Shown here: positions 28,411 through 39,637 of the stretch, piece by piece
Layout: every line of letters starts with the position of its first letter
How positions within the stretch are numbered: the first letter of the stretch is position 1
Source of the DNA: Moraxella sp. ZY210820
GTDB lineage: Bacteria; Pseudomonadota; Gammaproteobacteria; Pseudomonadales; Moraxellaceae
DNA length: 64,000 nucleotides
Direction: 5' to 3'
Assembly (NCBI RefSeq): GCF_030674635.1
Contig: NZ_CP089978.1
Coordinates: forward strand, 124,001 to 188,000
Position numbers and translations under genes: made by a program
The notes under the pieces: generated by a model
Told to the model about the DNA's origin: nothing
What the model saw: the letters and a program-made list of their open reading frames with translations, nothing else
The model's database searches: none

Positions 28411-28665
28411 GATGCCTCCTCACATCGAATTAGGGCGTTAAATTGAATATTTTTAACGCAAGTGAATGGAATTTAGGCGAATTATAGCATTTAAAATTCC
28501 ATTGTCAAGCATTGAAATGATGATTTATGCTCTTATACTTGAAAATATTGTACACTTTTTATCATTTTTCCATCAGATTTTATTGTCAAAAATGCAACAA
28601 TTTACGACTATTCACGATTATCAACTATGTTATAATTGGGAAAATTTATCACGGAGTTTTACTCA

Positions 28666-29286
<621 letters not shown>

Positions 29287-29296
29287 TGTTTAAAAC

Positions 29297-30097
29297 TTAT
29301 TCACCATCAAGCAAAACTTGACTCATACCTACGGTATTAAATCCTGCATCAACATATAAGATTTCGCCTGTAATACCCGAAGCCCACGGTGAGCATAAGA
29401 ATAATGCCGCATTACCCACTTCTTCAATAGTAACATTACGGCGTAAAGGTGCTGTACGCTCATTGGCATCTAACATTTTACGGAATGATTTAATACCACT
29501 TGCAGCCAAAGTGCGAATTGGACCTGCAGAAATACCATTTACACGAATACCATCCGCCCCCAAACTTGACGCTAAATAACGCACACTCGCTTCTAATGAC
29601 GCTTTTGCTAAGCCCATCACATTATAATTTGGCATCACACGTTCACTACCCAAATAAGTTAAAGTTAATAAACAGCCTTGACGTGCTTGTAATAATGGTT
29701 TCGCAGCACGAGCCATCGCCACAAAACTATAGGCACTAATATCATGGGCGATTTTAAAACCCTCACGGCTAGTTACATCGGTAAAATCGCCATCTAATGT
29801 TTCTGCAGGTGCAAAACCAATAGAATGAATCACGCCATCTAAACCGTCCCAATGTTTGGCTAAATCGATGAAAGTTTGTTCAATTTGTTCATCACTAGCG
29901 ACATCACAAGCAAAAACCAAAGATGAACCAAATTGCTGTGCAAATTCATCAACACGTTTTTTCATTTTTTCATTTGGATAGGTAAAAGCTAACTCTGCTC
30001 CTTGCTGATGTAATGCTTGAGCAATTCCATAAGCAATTGATAACTTACTGGCAATACCTGCTACTAAAAAGCGTTTTCCAGCTAATAAACCTGTCAT
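29297..30097 (-). CDS. fabI: Enoyl-[acyl-carrier-protein] reductase FabI
   Basis: FabI carries out the last reduction in each fatty-acid elongation cycle with NAD(P)H. The 266-residue SDR-type enzyme has the N-terminal motif [18 protein letters not shown], the catalytic [13 protein letters not shown] (Tyr-x6-Lys) and the [13 protein letters not shown] loop that closes over substrate. It is the known target of triclosan-type inhibitors. The gene stands alone, and the start at 30097 fits the family. Confidence 0.95.
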   Translation of the reverse strand: MTGLLAGKRFLVAGIASKLSIAYGIAQALHQQGAELAFTYPNEKMKKRVDEFAQQFGSSLVFACDVASDEQIEQTFIDLAKHWDGLDGVIHSIGFAPAETLDGDFTDVTSREGFKIAHDISAYSFVAMARAAKPLLQARQGCLLTLTYLGSERVMPNYNVMGLAKASLEASVRYLASSLGADGIRVNGISAGPIRTLAASGIKSFRKMLDANERTAPLRRNVTIEEVGNAALFLCSPWASGITGEILYVDAGFNTVGMSQVLLDGE

Positions 30098-30195
30098 ATC
30101 ATACTCACAATTTTGGTTAATGATTTATCTGTCTATCATGCCAATTTTACATTAATAAATAAATTGCATAAAATACCTTTTTATTTACCAATTTG

Positions 30196-30660
30196 TTATT
30201 GGGCTAAACTGTCTAAATTGGCACAATCAGTAAGTTTTTGTTCATGGCGTAATAATTCATGTTGATTTTTATCTTGTAACACCACCACTAAACTCACTTG
30301 GTCTTTTTTTGCTACTTCAACAATCGCTTTACGAATATCAATATCTTTTTCACGCAATTTCTCTAAACCATTGCAGGCTTTTTCAGCAATACGTTGTTGG
30401 GCTTCTGTTACCAACATTTGTGGTAATTGGATATTTAAACCGTAGTTAATACTACCCGTTGCTACAAATTGCGGATATTGATTTTGACCTTGAGTATTAA
30501 TTTTAATACCTGCGATTTTGTATTGTGCGGGGATAAATTCATTCACATCAACGGTTTTTAGATAATCACGCACTTTGTATTCAATCGCCTTGGCTTTAAT
30601 CGTAGGGTAACTCACACAACCTGCAACAAATATAGCTAAAAATAATAAAATTTTTTTCAT
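30196..30660 (-). CDS. Lipoprotein, DUF1439-like
   Basis: The 154-residue protein has a lipoprotein signal, MKKILLFLAIFVAGC, with the lipobox VAGC for Cys acylation. The mature part is a mixed alpha/beta domain resembling DUF1439 lipoproteins of gammaproteobacteria: IPAQYKIAGIKIN and a repeated QLPQML motif. ATG at 30660 is preferred, since AGG lies six bases ahead; an alternative ATG at 30663 gives one more residue. Its role in the envelope is unknown. Confidence 0.75.
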   Translation of the reverse strand: MKKILLFLAIFVAGCVSYPTIKAKAIEYKVRDYLKTVDVNEFIPAQYKIAGIKINTQGQNQYPQFVATGSINYGLNIQLPQMLVTEAQQRIAEKACNGLEKLREKDIDIRKAIVEVAKKDQVSLVVVLQDKNQHELLRHEQKLTDCANLDSLAQ

Positions 30661-30711
30661 CATCAACCTAAAATAAAAAAATAAGGTTATAGTTTAGGAA
30701 GTATACTAGAC

Positions 30712-30990
30712 CTAACCATAGTTAATGTAATGGAAAGCTAATTCAAAAGCCTTCAAATGATTCAGTAATTTCTTAGAGAAACAATACGTTCTTCTAAAAA
30801 TACACCTAATACGATGTCTTAAGCGATTATTATTACCTTCAATACCGACTGTATAATATTTGCCAATACAAGTACGATGCGTTTTAAAAGCTGTTAGAAA
30901 ACTATCCCAACTATCAATATGAATTTTATCATAGCTAAACCCTAAATCAATTAGCTTCTGCCTTAATTTTTTGCTGTTATAAGGTCTCTT
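30712..30990 (-). pseudogene. IS1-family transposase remnant (C-terminal part)
   Basis: On the minus strand the frame reads ...YDKIHIDSWDSFLTAFKTH, CIGKYYTVGIEGNNNRLRHR and ends FHYINYG. The IERNN-like motif and the ...RKTxCFSK tail are characteristic of IS1-type transposases. The N-terminal half and left end are missing; a stop codon upstream closes the frame. It is a degraded fragment, not an active element. Confidence 0.75.
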
Positions 30991-31095
30991 TTATCCTTTG
31001 AATTGTCAAATCAAGTGCAACCAATTAGTCTAGTTGTAGGTATTTTATCTGTGGGTTGTGGTCCAGAAAGTATGCTGACTTTTATTTATGATTAA
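30967..31095 (+). pseudogene. Possible 3' remnant of a plus-strand gene
   Basis: The frame from about 30994 reads SFELSNQVQPISLVVGILSV, then a Cys-containing segment and the ending FIYD, before TAA at 31095. It has the composition of real coding sequence but no start codon, and it abuts the broken IS1 copy. It may be the end of a gene cut by insertion. Chance openness over 40 codons cannot be excluded. Confidence 0.3.
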
Positions 31096-31182
31096 TAATC
31101 ATGTTGTAAATCAATATATTACGCAGATATTTTTGATATTCAATATGCATAGCATATTTTTCCAACCACTACCCATGAATTT

Positions 31183-31213
31183 TCTGTTATAATGTATCGC
31201 AACTTGACGGAGT
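31183..31213 (+). repeat. Duplicate of the thiC promoter and leader start, copy 1
   Basis: This segment closely matches 31833-31863, including the TATAAT box and AACTTGACGGAGT, the 5' arm of the thiC riboswitch. It is followed by unrelated sequence instead of the riboswitch body. Confidence 0.75.
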
Positions 31214-31220
31214 AAAACCA

Positions 31221-31283
31221 ATGAGTTATAGTATTTTATTCGTGATTACGGTTGCGTTGCATTTGTGGGAAATGTTGCGTTAA
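31221..31283 (+). CDS. Candidate 20-residue hydrophobic peptide
   Basis: ATG at 31221 is preceded by ACGGAG at eight bases and encodes MSYSILFVITVALHLWEMLR, one likely membrane helix with a charged end. The promoter-like duplicated sequence lies just upstream. A tiny membrane peptide is possible, but the length also allows chance. Confidence 0.3.
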   Translation: MSYSILFVITVALHLWEMLR

Positions 31284-31324
31284 AAAATAAAAGCTATGAT
31301 AAAAATGATAAAGGGTTATAAAAA

Positions 31325-31828
31325 ATGAATGATTTATCTTATATCCAACCTGTCAAGATGTATGATTTAATACAAAAAATATCTACAAATCCAGATTGTC
31401 ATGTCATACCTAAATTGAACTATCATTCTGATTTAAACTTACCCAAAGATTTGTTGGAATTTTATCGTTATTGTAATGGCGTGGAACTTTTTATACATTC
31501 AAAATATACTTATAAAATTGTTAGTATTGATGAGATTACTAGAACTGATTTAAACGTATTGGGAGAATTGATGAATGAGGGTTCATCAGTACATTGGTAT
31601 AATATCGCCCAAGATAATAATGGTGATTTTTTATCGATTGATTTATCTGAGAATAATTTTGGTTGTTGCTATGACAGTTTTTATGAAACTTATGGACTTA
31701 TTGGCGATATGCCGATGATTGCTCAATCTTTTGGCGAATTGTTATTGAGATTGTTTGAAAGTCAAGGAAAATATCTGTATTGGCAAAAAGAGGATTGGAA
31801 ACAGCGTTATTTTTTGGATAATTCATAA
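31325..31828 (+). CDS. SMI1/KNR4 (SUKH) family protein
   Basis: The 167-residue cytoplasmic protein has SUKH-type features: LPKDLLEFYRYCNGVELF, WYNIAQDNNGDFLSIDL, CYDSFYETYG and a C-terminal helix MIAQSFGELLLRLFE. SUKH proteins are frequent immunity proteins against polymorphic toxins, although some have other roles. No toxin gene is next to it. It sits between duplicated thiC promoter sequences, in a region rich in decayed insertion elements, so it may have been acquired. Confidence 0.8.
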   Translation: MNDLSYIQPVKMYDLIQKISTNPDCHVIPKLNYHSDLNLPKDLLEFYRYCNGVELFIHSKYTYKIVSIDEITRTDLNVLGELMNEGSSVHWYNIAQDNNGDFLSIDLSENNFGCCYDSFYETYGLIGDMPMIAQSFGELLLRLFESQGKYLYWQKEDWKQRYFLDNS

Positions 31829-31843
31829 ATTTTTTGTTATAAT
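31814..31843 (+). promoter_or_regulatory. Promoter of thiC
   Basis: TTGGAT (31814-31819) is followed after 18 bases by TATAAT (31838-31843), eight bases ahead of the riboswitch. The -35 box lies inside the 3' end of the SUKH gene. Confidence 0.6.
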
Positions 31844-31863
31844 ATATCTCAACTTGACGGAGT
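31833..31863 (+). repeat. thiC promoter and leader start, copy 2
   Basis: This segment repeats 31183-31213 with few differences. Here it leads into an intact thiamine pyrophosphate riboswitch. Confidence 0.75.
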
Positions 31864-31954
31864 GCGGTTGTGCTTTTTAAAAACACAAATCGCTGAGAGC
31901 CATTGGCAATCCGTTGAACCTGATACAGTTCATACTGTCGTAGGAAATCAAGTT
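31851..31954 (+). promoter_or_regulatory. Thiamine pyrophosphate (TPP) riboswitch
   Basis: Closing stem P1 is AACTTGA / TCAAGTT. Conserved THI elements are GGAGTGC, CGCTGAGA, CCGTTGAACCTGAT and CGTAGGAAA. This element senses TPP and, in Gram-negatives, usually blocks translation or causes early termination of thiC. The start codon of thiC lies about 160 bases downstream. Confidence 0.93.
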
Positions 31955-31976
31955 TTCAAAGTCTATTTGTGGTTAA

Positions 31977-33968
<1,992 letters not shown>

Positions 33969-33981
33969 TAAGATTTAAAAC

Positions 33982-34053
33982 AATGTGAGTTCAGCTTAAA
34001 TTATATTTTATAACCCATTGAAATATAAAGATTAAGTATTTAAAAATACTCCA
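33982..34053. repeat. Short unit with AATGTGAG inverted ends
   Basis: Ends AATGTGAGTTCAGCTT and AAGCTCACATT are inverted relative to each other over about 11 bases. The unit adjoins the IS30 fragment and could be a relic terminal repeat pair. A lone AATGTGAGTTCA recurs at 41102, ahead of ssb. Confidence 0.45.
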
Positions 34054-34056
34054 AGC

Positions 34057-34218
34057 TCACATTAAAATAAAATTGGGAGCAGTTCTAAATCGACTGCTTT
34101 CAATTACGATTTTTTCAAGACTATAACCTTTGGCAATTTGGCTTAAAGATACTTTACTTTTCAATAAAGTTGAAATGTGGTATCTTTGTTCTTGTGTAAG
34201 ATGTTTGTAGTGTTGCAT
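34057..34218 (-). pseudogene. IS30-family transposase remnant (N-terminal part)
   Basis: The minus-strand frame begins MQHYKHLTQEQRYHISTLLK and then LSQIAKGYSLEKIVIESSRF, the helix-turn-helix start of IS30 transposases. It breaks down after about 45 residues, without the DDE catalytic region. The 389-base gap after thiC holds only this fragment and its flanking repeats. Confidence 0.65.
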
Positions 34219-34357
34219 AGCGTTCCGATACGTGAGAATTGATGCCTTGAAGTGCAACATTATTCTTCTTATATTTTAACTCTTTTATTCTAAACATTGT
34301 ACTTACTTATTGAATCTAAGTAAAATAAAAATTAGATAGAAATTCAGCGGAGTAAAC

Positions 34358-34969
34358 ATGAACTCAAGCCCATATATTCAATCATTTGCCTTATTTTTTT
34401 CATTGCTCAATCCATTTTTAATGAGCATTTATATGATTGGTATGATTCGTAATGCCGAAGCAAAGGTATTTAATAAGGCACTCATTCAAGGGAGTTTGAT
34501 GGCATTAACGGTGTTTATTTTATTTGCATGGGGTGGTGAAGCTATATTCAATCGTTATTTAAATGTACGTTTTGAATCATTCCAAATTTTCGGTGGTATT
34601 ATCTTTTTAGTAATTGGTTATCGCTATGTTTTTGAAGGGGCAGAAACCATTGGTGCAATGCGTGGAGCACCAGAACATTTAGCATCAACCATTGCCATGC
34701 CTTTTATGATTGGACCTGGGACAATTAGTGCTGCGGTGGTTACAGGGGTAAGTTTACCATTATTACCTGCAGCTGCAATTATTGCGGTTTCATTATCAGT
34801 AACATGTATTATGCTGATTTTAATGAAATTTTTACATGATTTTTTACAAGAAAAACATTCTAAATATATTGATCGTTATGTCGATATCGTTGGCCGTTTG
34901 GCAGCGTTGTTGATTGGTACTATTGCTATTGATATGATTGTGAATGGTATCACAGGCTTAATTGAATAA
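34358..34969 (+). CDS. MarC family integral membrane protein
   Basis: The 203-residue protein has six predicted membrane segments and family features: FSLLNPFLMSIYM near the start and AMPFMIGPGTISAAVV in the middle. MarC-type proteins have no proven function; the old link to multiple antibiotic resistance was withdrawn. CGGAG precedes the ATG. It seems to be an independent gene, followed by a 430-residue gene 89 bases downstream. Confidence 0.88.
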   Translation: MNSSPYIQSFALFFSLLNPFLMSIYMIGMIRNAEAKVFNKALIQGSLMALTVFILFAWGGEAIFNRYLNVRFESFQIFGGIIFLVIGYRYVFEGAETIGAMRGAPEHLASTIAMPFMIGPGTISAAVVTGVSLPLLPAAAIIAVSLSVTCIMLILMKFLHDFLQEKHSKYIDRYVDIVGRLAALLIGTIAIDMIVNGITGLIE

Positions 34970-35058
34970 TAAAAGTATTATGGGGGTTGAATAAATATTG
35001 AATTATACGATATTTTAAGTAATAATCCTTGTATGTTATTTATGTTTGAGAATATATA

Positions 35059-36351
35059 ATGTCTATAGGTCGTCGTTATTTAGACCCTCTTAGGTCAAGG
35101 TGGTATGCTAAAAAGCAATTACGCTCAAATACAGTAGAAATTACACCTTTGGCTGTTTATTTGCGTTTAGATGATGTTTATAGTTATTTAATTGTACAGA
35201 TATTAGATGATATTGATGAAATTCTGGTTGATGAATTACGTCCTTTACAGATTTATATTAGCACTCAAGCACAAACACCACCATGTAAAATGAGCCAACA
35301 GGATTGGCAAAATTATTGTTTAAATGATGCTAAAATGTTAGCAACACAACATCGTTTTGCTTATGATGAATTACCTGAAATGCCATCAGCACAAGCGATT
35401 CAACAAGCACAATATATCTTACAGCAAAGCGATTTAACAGGACGTGATTTTTTATATTTATTGGAAGATGTGTTTCATATGCTGTGGCAACAACAATATC
35501 ATAAATTAGAAATGCTCTATGAAAAAGCACAACGACAATATGCTGATAATCCTATCTCAACTGCTTTTCAGTTGATTGAACAACCAATTGCTTATGCTTA
35601 TTTCGCTTTTGCCCATCGTCATTATCATGCAGTTGATGGGTTATTACGTTTAACACGCCGTTTACAACAATTGAATTTATTAACTGCTCCACCTATTTTT
35701 TTGATTAACCATATTGAATGGGGTGAACATCTAATTCAAGGCGTGGAAGAAATTGCTGATATTCAAGCCTTGCAACCTGAATTAGATGTCTATTTAGCGT
35801 TGGAAGATCCGAGTAGTTGGTTGGTATTGGACTATTTGCAACAACATTTATTAGATTATTATAAAATTAAATTAAATATCTATCCGCTTGAATATCAAGC
35901 ACAAGATGAGTTTGATTGGAGTGTGCTTTATCGTGTGGCTCGCCGTGCTAAAGTAGATTTTTCACCATTTTGTCGCCCAACACAGACTGCAACTGTACAA
36001 ATCGCTAAATTATTTTATAGCTTAGATGAAGAAAAACAACTCAATGGTTTGCATCAAATATTAAAAGCAATTTGGACACAAGGCGTTGATTTCTCTGCCC
36101 CTAAGCAATTTAAACAATGGGAACAGCATTTAGATGTCAGTTTAAAACCGCAGGATATTTATCAACGCTTGGCAGAAAATACACAACGTTATCGAGATAA
36201 AAAACAGCCTTATTTACCTGTATTTGAATTAAGAATTAATAAGCAAACTTTTGTTTTTAATAGTTTTTATCGTATTTGGTTGATTGAAAGTATTTTTAGT
36301 TATATTTTGGAGCAACAATATAAACAACATCAAGAAGTTGTAGATGAATAA
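35059..36351 (+). CDS. DsbA-like thioredoxin-fold protein, two-domain
   Basis: The 430-residue cytoplasmic protein lacks a signal peptide. Its second half (DVYLALEDPSSWLVLDYLQQ, then FSPFCRP, then a long helix and AIWTQGVDFS) resembles DsbA-like 2-hydroxychromene carboxylate isomerase folds. The first half may be a second diverged copy. Only single cysteines are found where CxxC would lie, so disulfide oxidoreductase activity is doubtful. A glutathione-type isomerase or a structural role is possible. Function is unknown. Confidence 0.65.
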   Translation: MSIGRRYLDPLRSRWYAKKQLRSNTVEITPLAVYLRLDDVYSYLIVQILDDIDEILVDELRPLQIYISTQAQTPPCKMSQQDWQNYCLNDAKMLATQHRFAYDELPEMPSAQAIQQAQYILQQSDLTGRDFLYLLEDVFHMLWQQQYHKLEMLYEKAQRQYADNPISTAFQLIEQPIAYAYFAFAHRHYHAVDGLLRLTRRLQQLNLLTAPPIFLINHIEWGEHLIQGVEEIADIQALQPELDVYLALEDPSSWLVLDYLQQHLLDYYKIKLNIYPLEYQAQDEFDWSVLYRVARRAKVDFSPFCRPTQTATVQIAKLFYSLDEEKQLNGLHQILKAIWTQGVDFSAPKQFKQWEQHLDVSLKPQDIYQRLAENTQRYRDKKQPYLPVFELRINKQTFVFNSFYRIWLIESIFSYILEQQYKQHQEVVDE

Positions 36352-36375
36352 TGGGCAGTGATCTGCCCATGCAAT
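36351..36375 (+). terminator. Hairpin after the DsbA-like gene
   Basis: The stem ATGGGCAG / CTGCCCAT with loop TGAT is followed by GCAATTTTAATTT. It lies directly at the stop codon, in the gap to the convergent znuB gene. Confidence 0.6.
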
Positions 36376-36376
36376 T

Positions 36377-37180
36377 TTAATTTAATGATTTGATGATTTT
36401 TTGCCCACAAAATAATACAATAAATAATAATGCCATTGTCAAAACAATACTTAATCCTGTGGCTAAATCAAATAACGCACTTGACCATAAACCAATGGCA
36501 ATACCAAGTTGTGCGATGATAAATGCCCATATGACCATTTGTGTAGGTGAATGGGCAATTAAACGTGCAGTTAGTGCAGGAATAACCAATAATGCTCCCA
36601 TTAATAATGAACCGACCGCTTTTAAGGCAAGCACAGTAAATAAGGCTAAAATCATCATAAAAATAAAACGTTGTCCTGCAATGGAAATACCTTCACTCTG
36701 GGCAATATCCTCAGCCATTGCAGTTTGAATTTGTGCTTTCCATTGAGTGATTAAGATGCCTACACATAAGCTAATCAGTGTTAAAAATAGTGGAAAATCA
36801 GACCAACTAATGGTTAATAAGTCGCCAAATAAGTAACTTAATAGTTCTGGGCGTAAGCTCGGCACATTTTGAATAAGGAGTAAACCTGAGCATAATAAAG
36901 TGGCAGAACATAAGGCTAATAGAGCATCTGTTGGTAAACGATGATCATGTAAAAACCATAAAACCAATACCAATAATAAGGCAGTACAAATTACACCGAT
37001 AGAAAAAGGTAGCTGTAAAAATCCTGCTAATGCTACCCCTAATAAAGTACCATGTGCCATTGTATCGGCGAAAAAAGACATTCTACGCCATAACATTAAA
37101 CAGCCTAAAGGTGCCGTTAAAAAGACCAATAATGCACCCATAATCCATGCAGGTAACAATAAGCTTAACCATTCTAGCAT
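36377..37180 (-). CDS. znuB: Zinc ABC transporter permease ZnuB
   Basis: ZnuB is the membrane channel of the high-affinity zinc importer ZnuABC. The 267-residue protein has seven to eight membrane segments and the ABC-3 family signature in GTLLGVALAG and KAVGSLLMGALLVIPALTARL. It overlaps the end of znuC by seven bases, so the two are coupled. The order zur-znuC-znuB opposite znuA is usual in the relatives of this organism. Confidence 0.94.
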   Translation of the reverse strand: MLEWLSLLLPAWIMGALLVFLTAPLGCLMLWRRMSFFADTMAHGTLLGVALAGFLQLPFSIGVICTALLLVLVLWFLHDHRLPTDALLALCSATLLCSGLLLIQNVPSLRPELLSYLFGDLLTISWSDFPLFLTLISLCVGILITQWKAQIQTAMAEDIAQSEGISIAGQRFIFMMILALFTVLALKAVGSLLMGALLVIPALTARLIAHSPTQMVIWAFIIAQLGIAIGLWSSALFDLATGLSIVLTMALLFIVLFCGQKIIKSLN

Positions 37181-37986
37181 GATGGCTCCTTAATCTCACC
37201 ATGTAAATGCGGATAGGGTTGATGTTGCTGATTTTGGCATGGTGTTGCTACATCATGATGTTGGCAATGATCATGATGATGTTGATAAAACATACGATGT
37301 TTACCAAAAATCGCTTGATATTCAGGGTGTTGTTGCACATTTTCGGGTGAGCCACTACAACAGATATGCTTATTTAGACAAATCACTCGTTGTGTACCTT
37401 GCATGACCCATTGTAAATCATGTGAAACGATGAGTACACTACAGCCAAAACGTTGTGGTAAACTACGAATGTAAGCATATAATTCAGCTTCCGATTGAAT
37501 ATCTAAACCTTGCATTGGTTCATCAAGCACTAATACATGTGGTTGGCGTAATAAGGCTCTTGCTAATAATACACGTTGTCGTTCGCCACCTGATAAATAT
37601 TGAATTTGTAAGGGTAAGAGTTTTTCTACACTGGTTTCTTGAATGATTTGTTGTTTAAATTCATTGGGGCAGGATTCTAAATTGAGTACATCTTGCACAC
37701 GCAATGGCAGGCTATGTGATGGATTAAATTTTTGTGGCACATAAGCAAATTTTAAATTTTTTTGATGATAAATGACTTTGCCTTGTGTAGGTTTTAAAAT
37801 AGAGAGTAAAACTTTAACAAATGTTGATTTACCTGCACCATTAGGACCAATGAGTGTAACAATTTCTTGTGGAAATAAATCAAAATTAATTTGTTGTAAG
37901 ATAGGACGATGCTCAAATTGCACCGCCACATCTTGTAAACTAATGATAGCTGATGATGTTAGGTTGTGGTTTGGCACTGCTGACAC
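37174..37986 (-). CDS. znuC: Zinc ABC transporter ATPase ZnuC
   Basis: The 270-residue ATPase drives ZnuB. It shows Walker A GPNGAGKST, signature YLSGGERQRVLLARALL and Walker B VLVLDEPMQGLD. The last 45 residues are rich in His and Cys (HHDHCQHHD and HPH-type repeats), a metal-binding tail typical of zinc transporters. The start is GTG at 37986; the coding region overlaps the end of zur by 28 bases. Confidence 0.94.
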   Translation of the reverse strand: MSAVPNHNLTSSAIISLQDVAVQFEHRPILQQINFDLFPQEIVTLIGPNGAGKSTFVKVLLSILKPTQGKVIYHQKNLKFAYVPQKFNPSHSLPLRVQDVLNLESCPNEFKQQIIQETSVEKLLPLQIQYLSGGERQRVLLARALLRQPHVLVLDEPMQGLDIQSEAELYAYIRSLPQRFGCSVLIVSHDLQWVMQGTQRVICLNKHICCSGSPENVQQHPEYQAIFGKHRMFYQHHHDHCQHHDVATPCQNQQHQPYPHLHGEIKEPSC

Positions 37987-38456
37987 AATCCAGAAATTTC
38001 AATAATACTGTTTTGGATACGAAAACCATCACTATTCGTTAATTGCTCAAGTTCTGTCCATACACCTAAAGCAGGAGCTTCTTTTACGCTATGGCATTGA
38101 TTACAAATCAAAAATGCAGCCCGATGCCCTTCACGTGGGTGGCAACATGGTACAAAAGCGTTAATTGAACTTAAACGATGAATTAACCCTTTTTCCAATA
38201 AAAAATCTAAACTACGGTAAACGGTTGGCGGTGCAGCAGGACGGTCAGCACGACTTTTGATATGTGCCAATAAATCATAAGCCCCCATAGGTTTATCAGC
38301 ACTTAAAATGAGTAACAGGACTTCTTTACGCAAAGGAGTTAATTTTGCACCTAAATCATGGCAAAATTGTTCAGCTTCTGCTAGGCGAGCATGAATATCA
38401 TGACTATGATGTACCGCATGTAAAGTGTCATGATGTTGATGACAGCAATCAGGCAT
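37959..38456 (-). CDS. zur: Zinc uptake regulator Zur
   Basis: Zur, a Fur-family repressor, turns off zinc uptake genes when Zn2+ is plentiful. The 165-residue protein starts MPDCCHQHHD, an unusual Cys/His-rich stretch, followed by the winged helix (AYDLLAHIKSRADRPAAPPTVYRSLDFL) and the CNQCHSV / CQQC zinc sites. ATG at 38456 is selected because GGAG precedes it at seven bases; the longer TTG frame is unlikely. It is the first gene of zur-znuC-znuB. Confidence 0.94.
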   Translation of the reverse strand: MPDCCHQHHDTLHAVHHSHDIHARLAEAEQFCHDLGAKLTPLRKEVLLLILSADKPMGAYDLLAHIKSRADRPAAPPTVYRSLDFLLEKGLIHRLSSINAFVPCCHPREGHRAAFLICNQCHSVKEAPALGVWTELEQLTNSDGFRIQNSIIEISGLCQQCQTTT

Positions 38457-38633
38457 AATAACTCCAAAAAAGATAGTTTGATGCAAAGTTTAGGTATTTG
38501 GTGCTATAAGGTTTTTATTATCATCAAGTCTAAAAATTGCACAAAATAGTATCAATAAAATAAAAGTCTAATTTTAGCACAAATCATGGTAAAAGAAATA
38601 AATGTAATGAGAAATTTATATTTTTAGATACAA

Positions 38634-38655
38634 ATATGTTACACTATAACTTATC
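38634..38655. promoter_or_regulatory. Candidate Zur operator
   Basis: ATGTTACACTATAACTTAT resembles the gammaproteobacterial Zur box core TGTTATAxTATAACA. It lies 26 bases ahead of the znuA start, within the divergent zur-znuA region, so it could control both directions. Confidence 0.45.
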
Positions 38656-38680
38656 TTTTAGAATAAGTAGGCGTTTCATT

Positions 38681-39526
38681 ATGCTTTTTAGAATGCTAAG
38701 TTTGTTTGTTTTGTCGTTTTTGTGTATGTCGAGTGTATGGGCAAAATCGTTAGTAGTGAGTACCTATCCTATTTATTTAATTGCACAAGAAATTACACAA
38801 GATATTGAAAAACCAGTATTATTGCTTGATAATCAATCAGGGCATGATGTGCAAATCACGCCATTACAACGTAAAAAAATACAAGAGGCTGATTTGCTGA
38901 TTTGGATTGGTAAGCAACATGAAGCACCCTTAGAAAAATTATTGATAGGCAATAAAAATGCGATTGCAATTTTAGATGCAGGTATTATTAACCGTTTACC
39001 GCAACGTAATGTGCGTGGTGTTGCAGTTACTGATACGATTGATAGTCATGTATGGCTTGACCCAAATCATGCGGTACGTATAGGCTTTTTTATTGCTATT
39101 TTACGTGGACAACAACAACCACAATATAAAGAGCAATATTGGGCAAATGCACAAAAATTTGCTAAAGAAATGTTTAGTACGGTACAACGTTATCAACGTA
39201 CGGGGACAACACAACCATATTGGGCGTATCATGATGCTTATCAATATATTGAGCGAGCATTAAATTTAAAATTTGCAGGTGCATTAACTGCTGATGTGCA
39301 TGATAATCCGACTGTTACTCAAATTAAATATTTAAATGATAATCGTCCACAAGTTAAAATGTGTCTATTGGCAGAAGGTCATGCACAGCCAAGTCATTAT
39401 AAAAATTTACAGCCTGTGGTATTCCAAAAAGTTGATGAAACCATGATAGAAGCCAAACGTTTTGTTGATGGTTGGCGTTTATTAGCACAAAGTATTCAAG
39501 CGTGTTTACAACAAGCGAAGTCTTAA
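38681..39526 (+). CDS. znuA: Zinc-binding periplasmic protein ZnuA
   Basis: ZnuA delivers zinc to ZnuBC. The 281-residue precursor has a signal peptide (MLFRMLSLFVLSFLCMSSVWA) and family features DSHVWLDPNHAVRIG and AYHDAYQYIERAL. Unlike many ZnuA proteins, it lacks a long His/Asp-rich loop; the zinc-buffering His residues appear instead in ZnuC and Zur. ATG at 38681 is selected because upstream residues would precede the signal peptide. Confidence 0.93.
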   Translation: MLFRMLSLFVLSFLCMSSVWAKSLVVSTYPIYLIAQEITQDIEKPVLLLDNQSGHDVQITPLQRKKIQEADLLIWIGKQHEAPLEKLLIGNKNAIAILDAGIINRLPQRNVRGVAVTDTIDSHVWLDPNHAVRIGFFIAILRGQQQPQYKEQYWANAQKFAKEMFSTVQRYQRTGTTQPYWAYHDAYQYIERALNLKFAGALTADVHDNPTVTQIKYLNDNRPQVKMCLLAEGHAQPSHYKNLQPVVFQKVDETMIEAKRFVDGWRLLAQSIQACLQQAKS

Positions 39527-39540
39527 ATCGGTTGATAATT

Positions 39541-39575
39541 TTAAAAGTGAATTGTGTAGCAGTTCACTTTTTATT
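39541..39575 (+). terminator. Terminator after znuA
   Basis: The stem AAAAGTGAA / TTCACTTTT is followed by TTATTT. It is located about 20 bases beyond the znuA stop codon. Confidence 0.75.
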
Positions 39576-39637
39576 TCACGCTTTTAAATTTAAAATATGA
39601 TAGAATTTAACACAAGACCATGAAATAGTAATCCATC

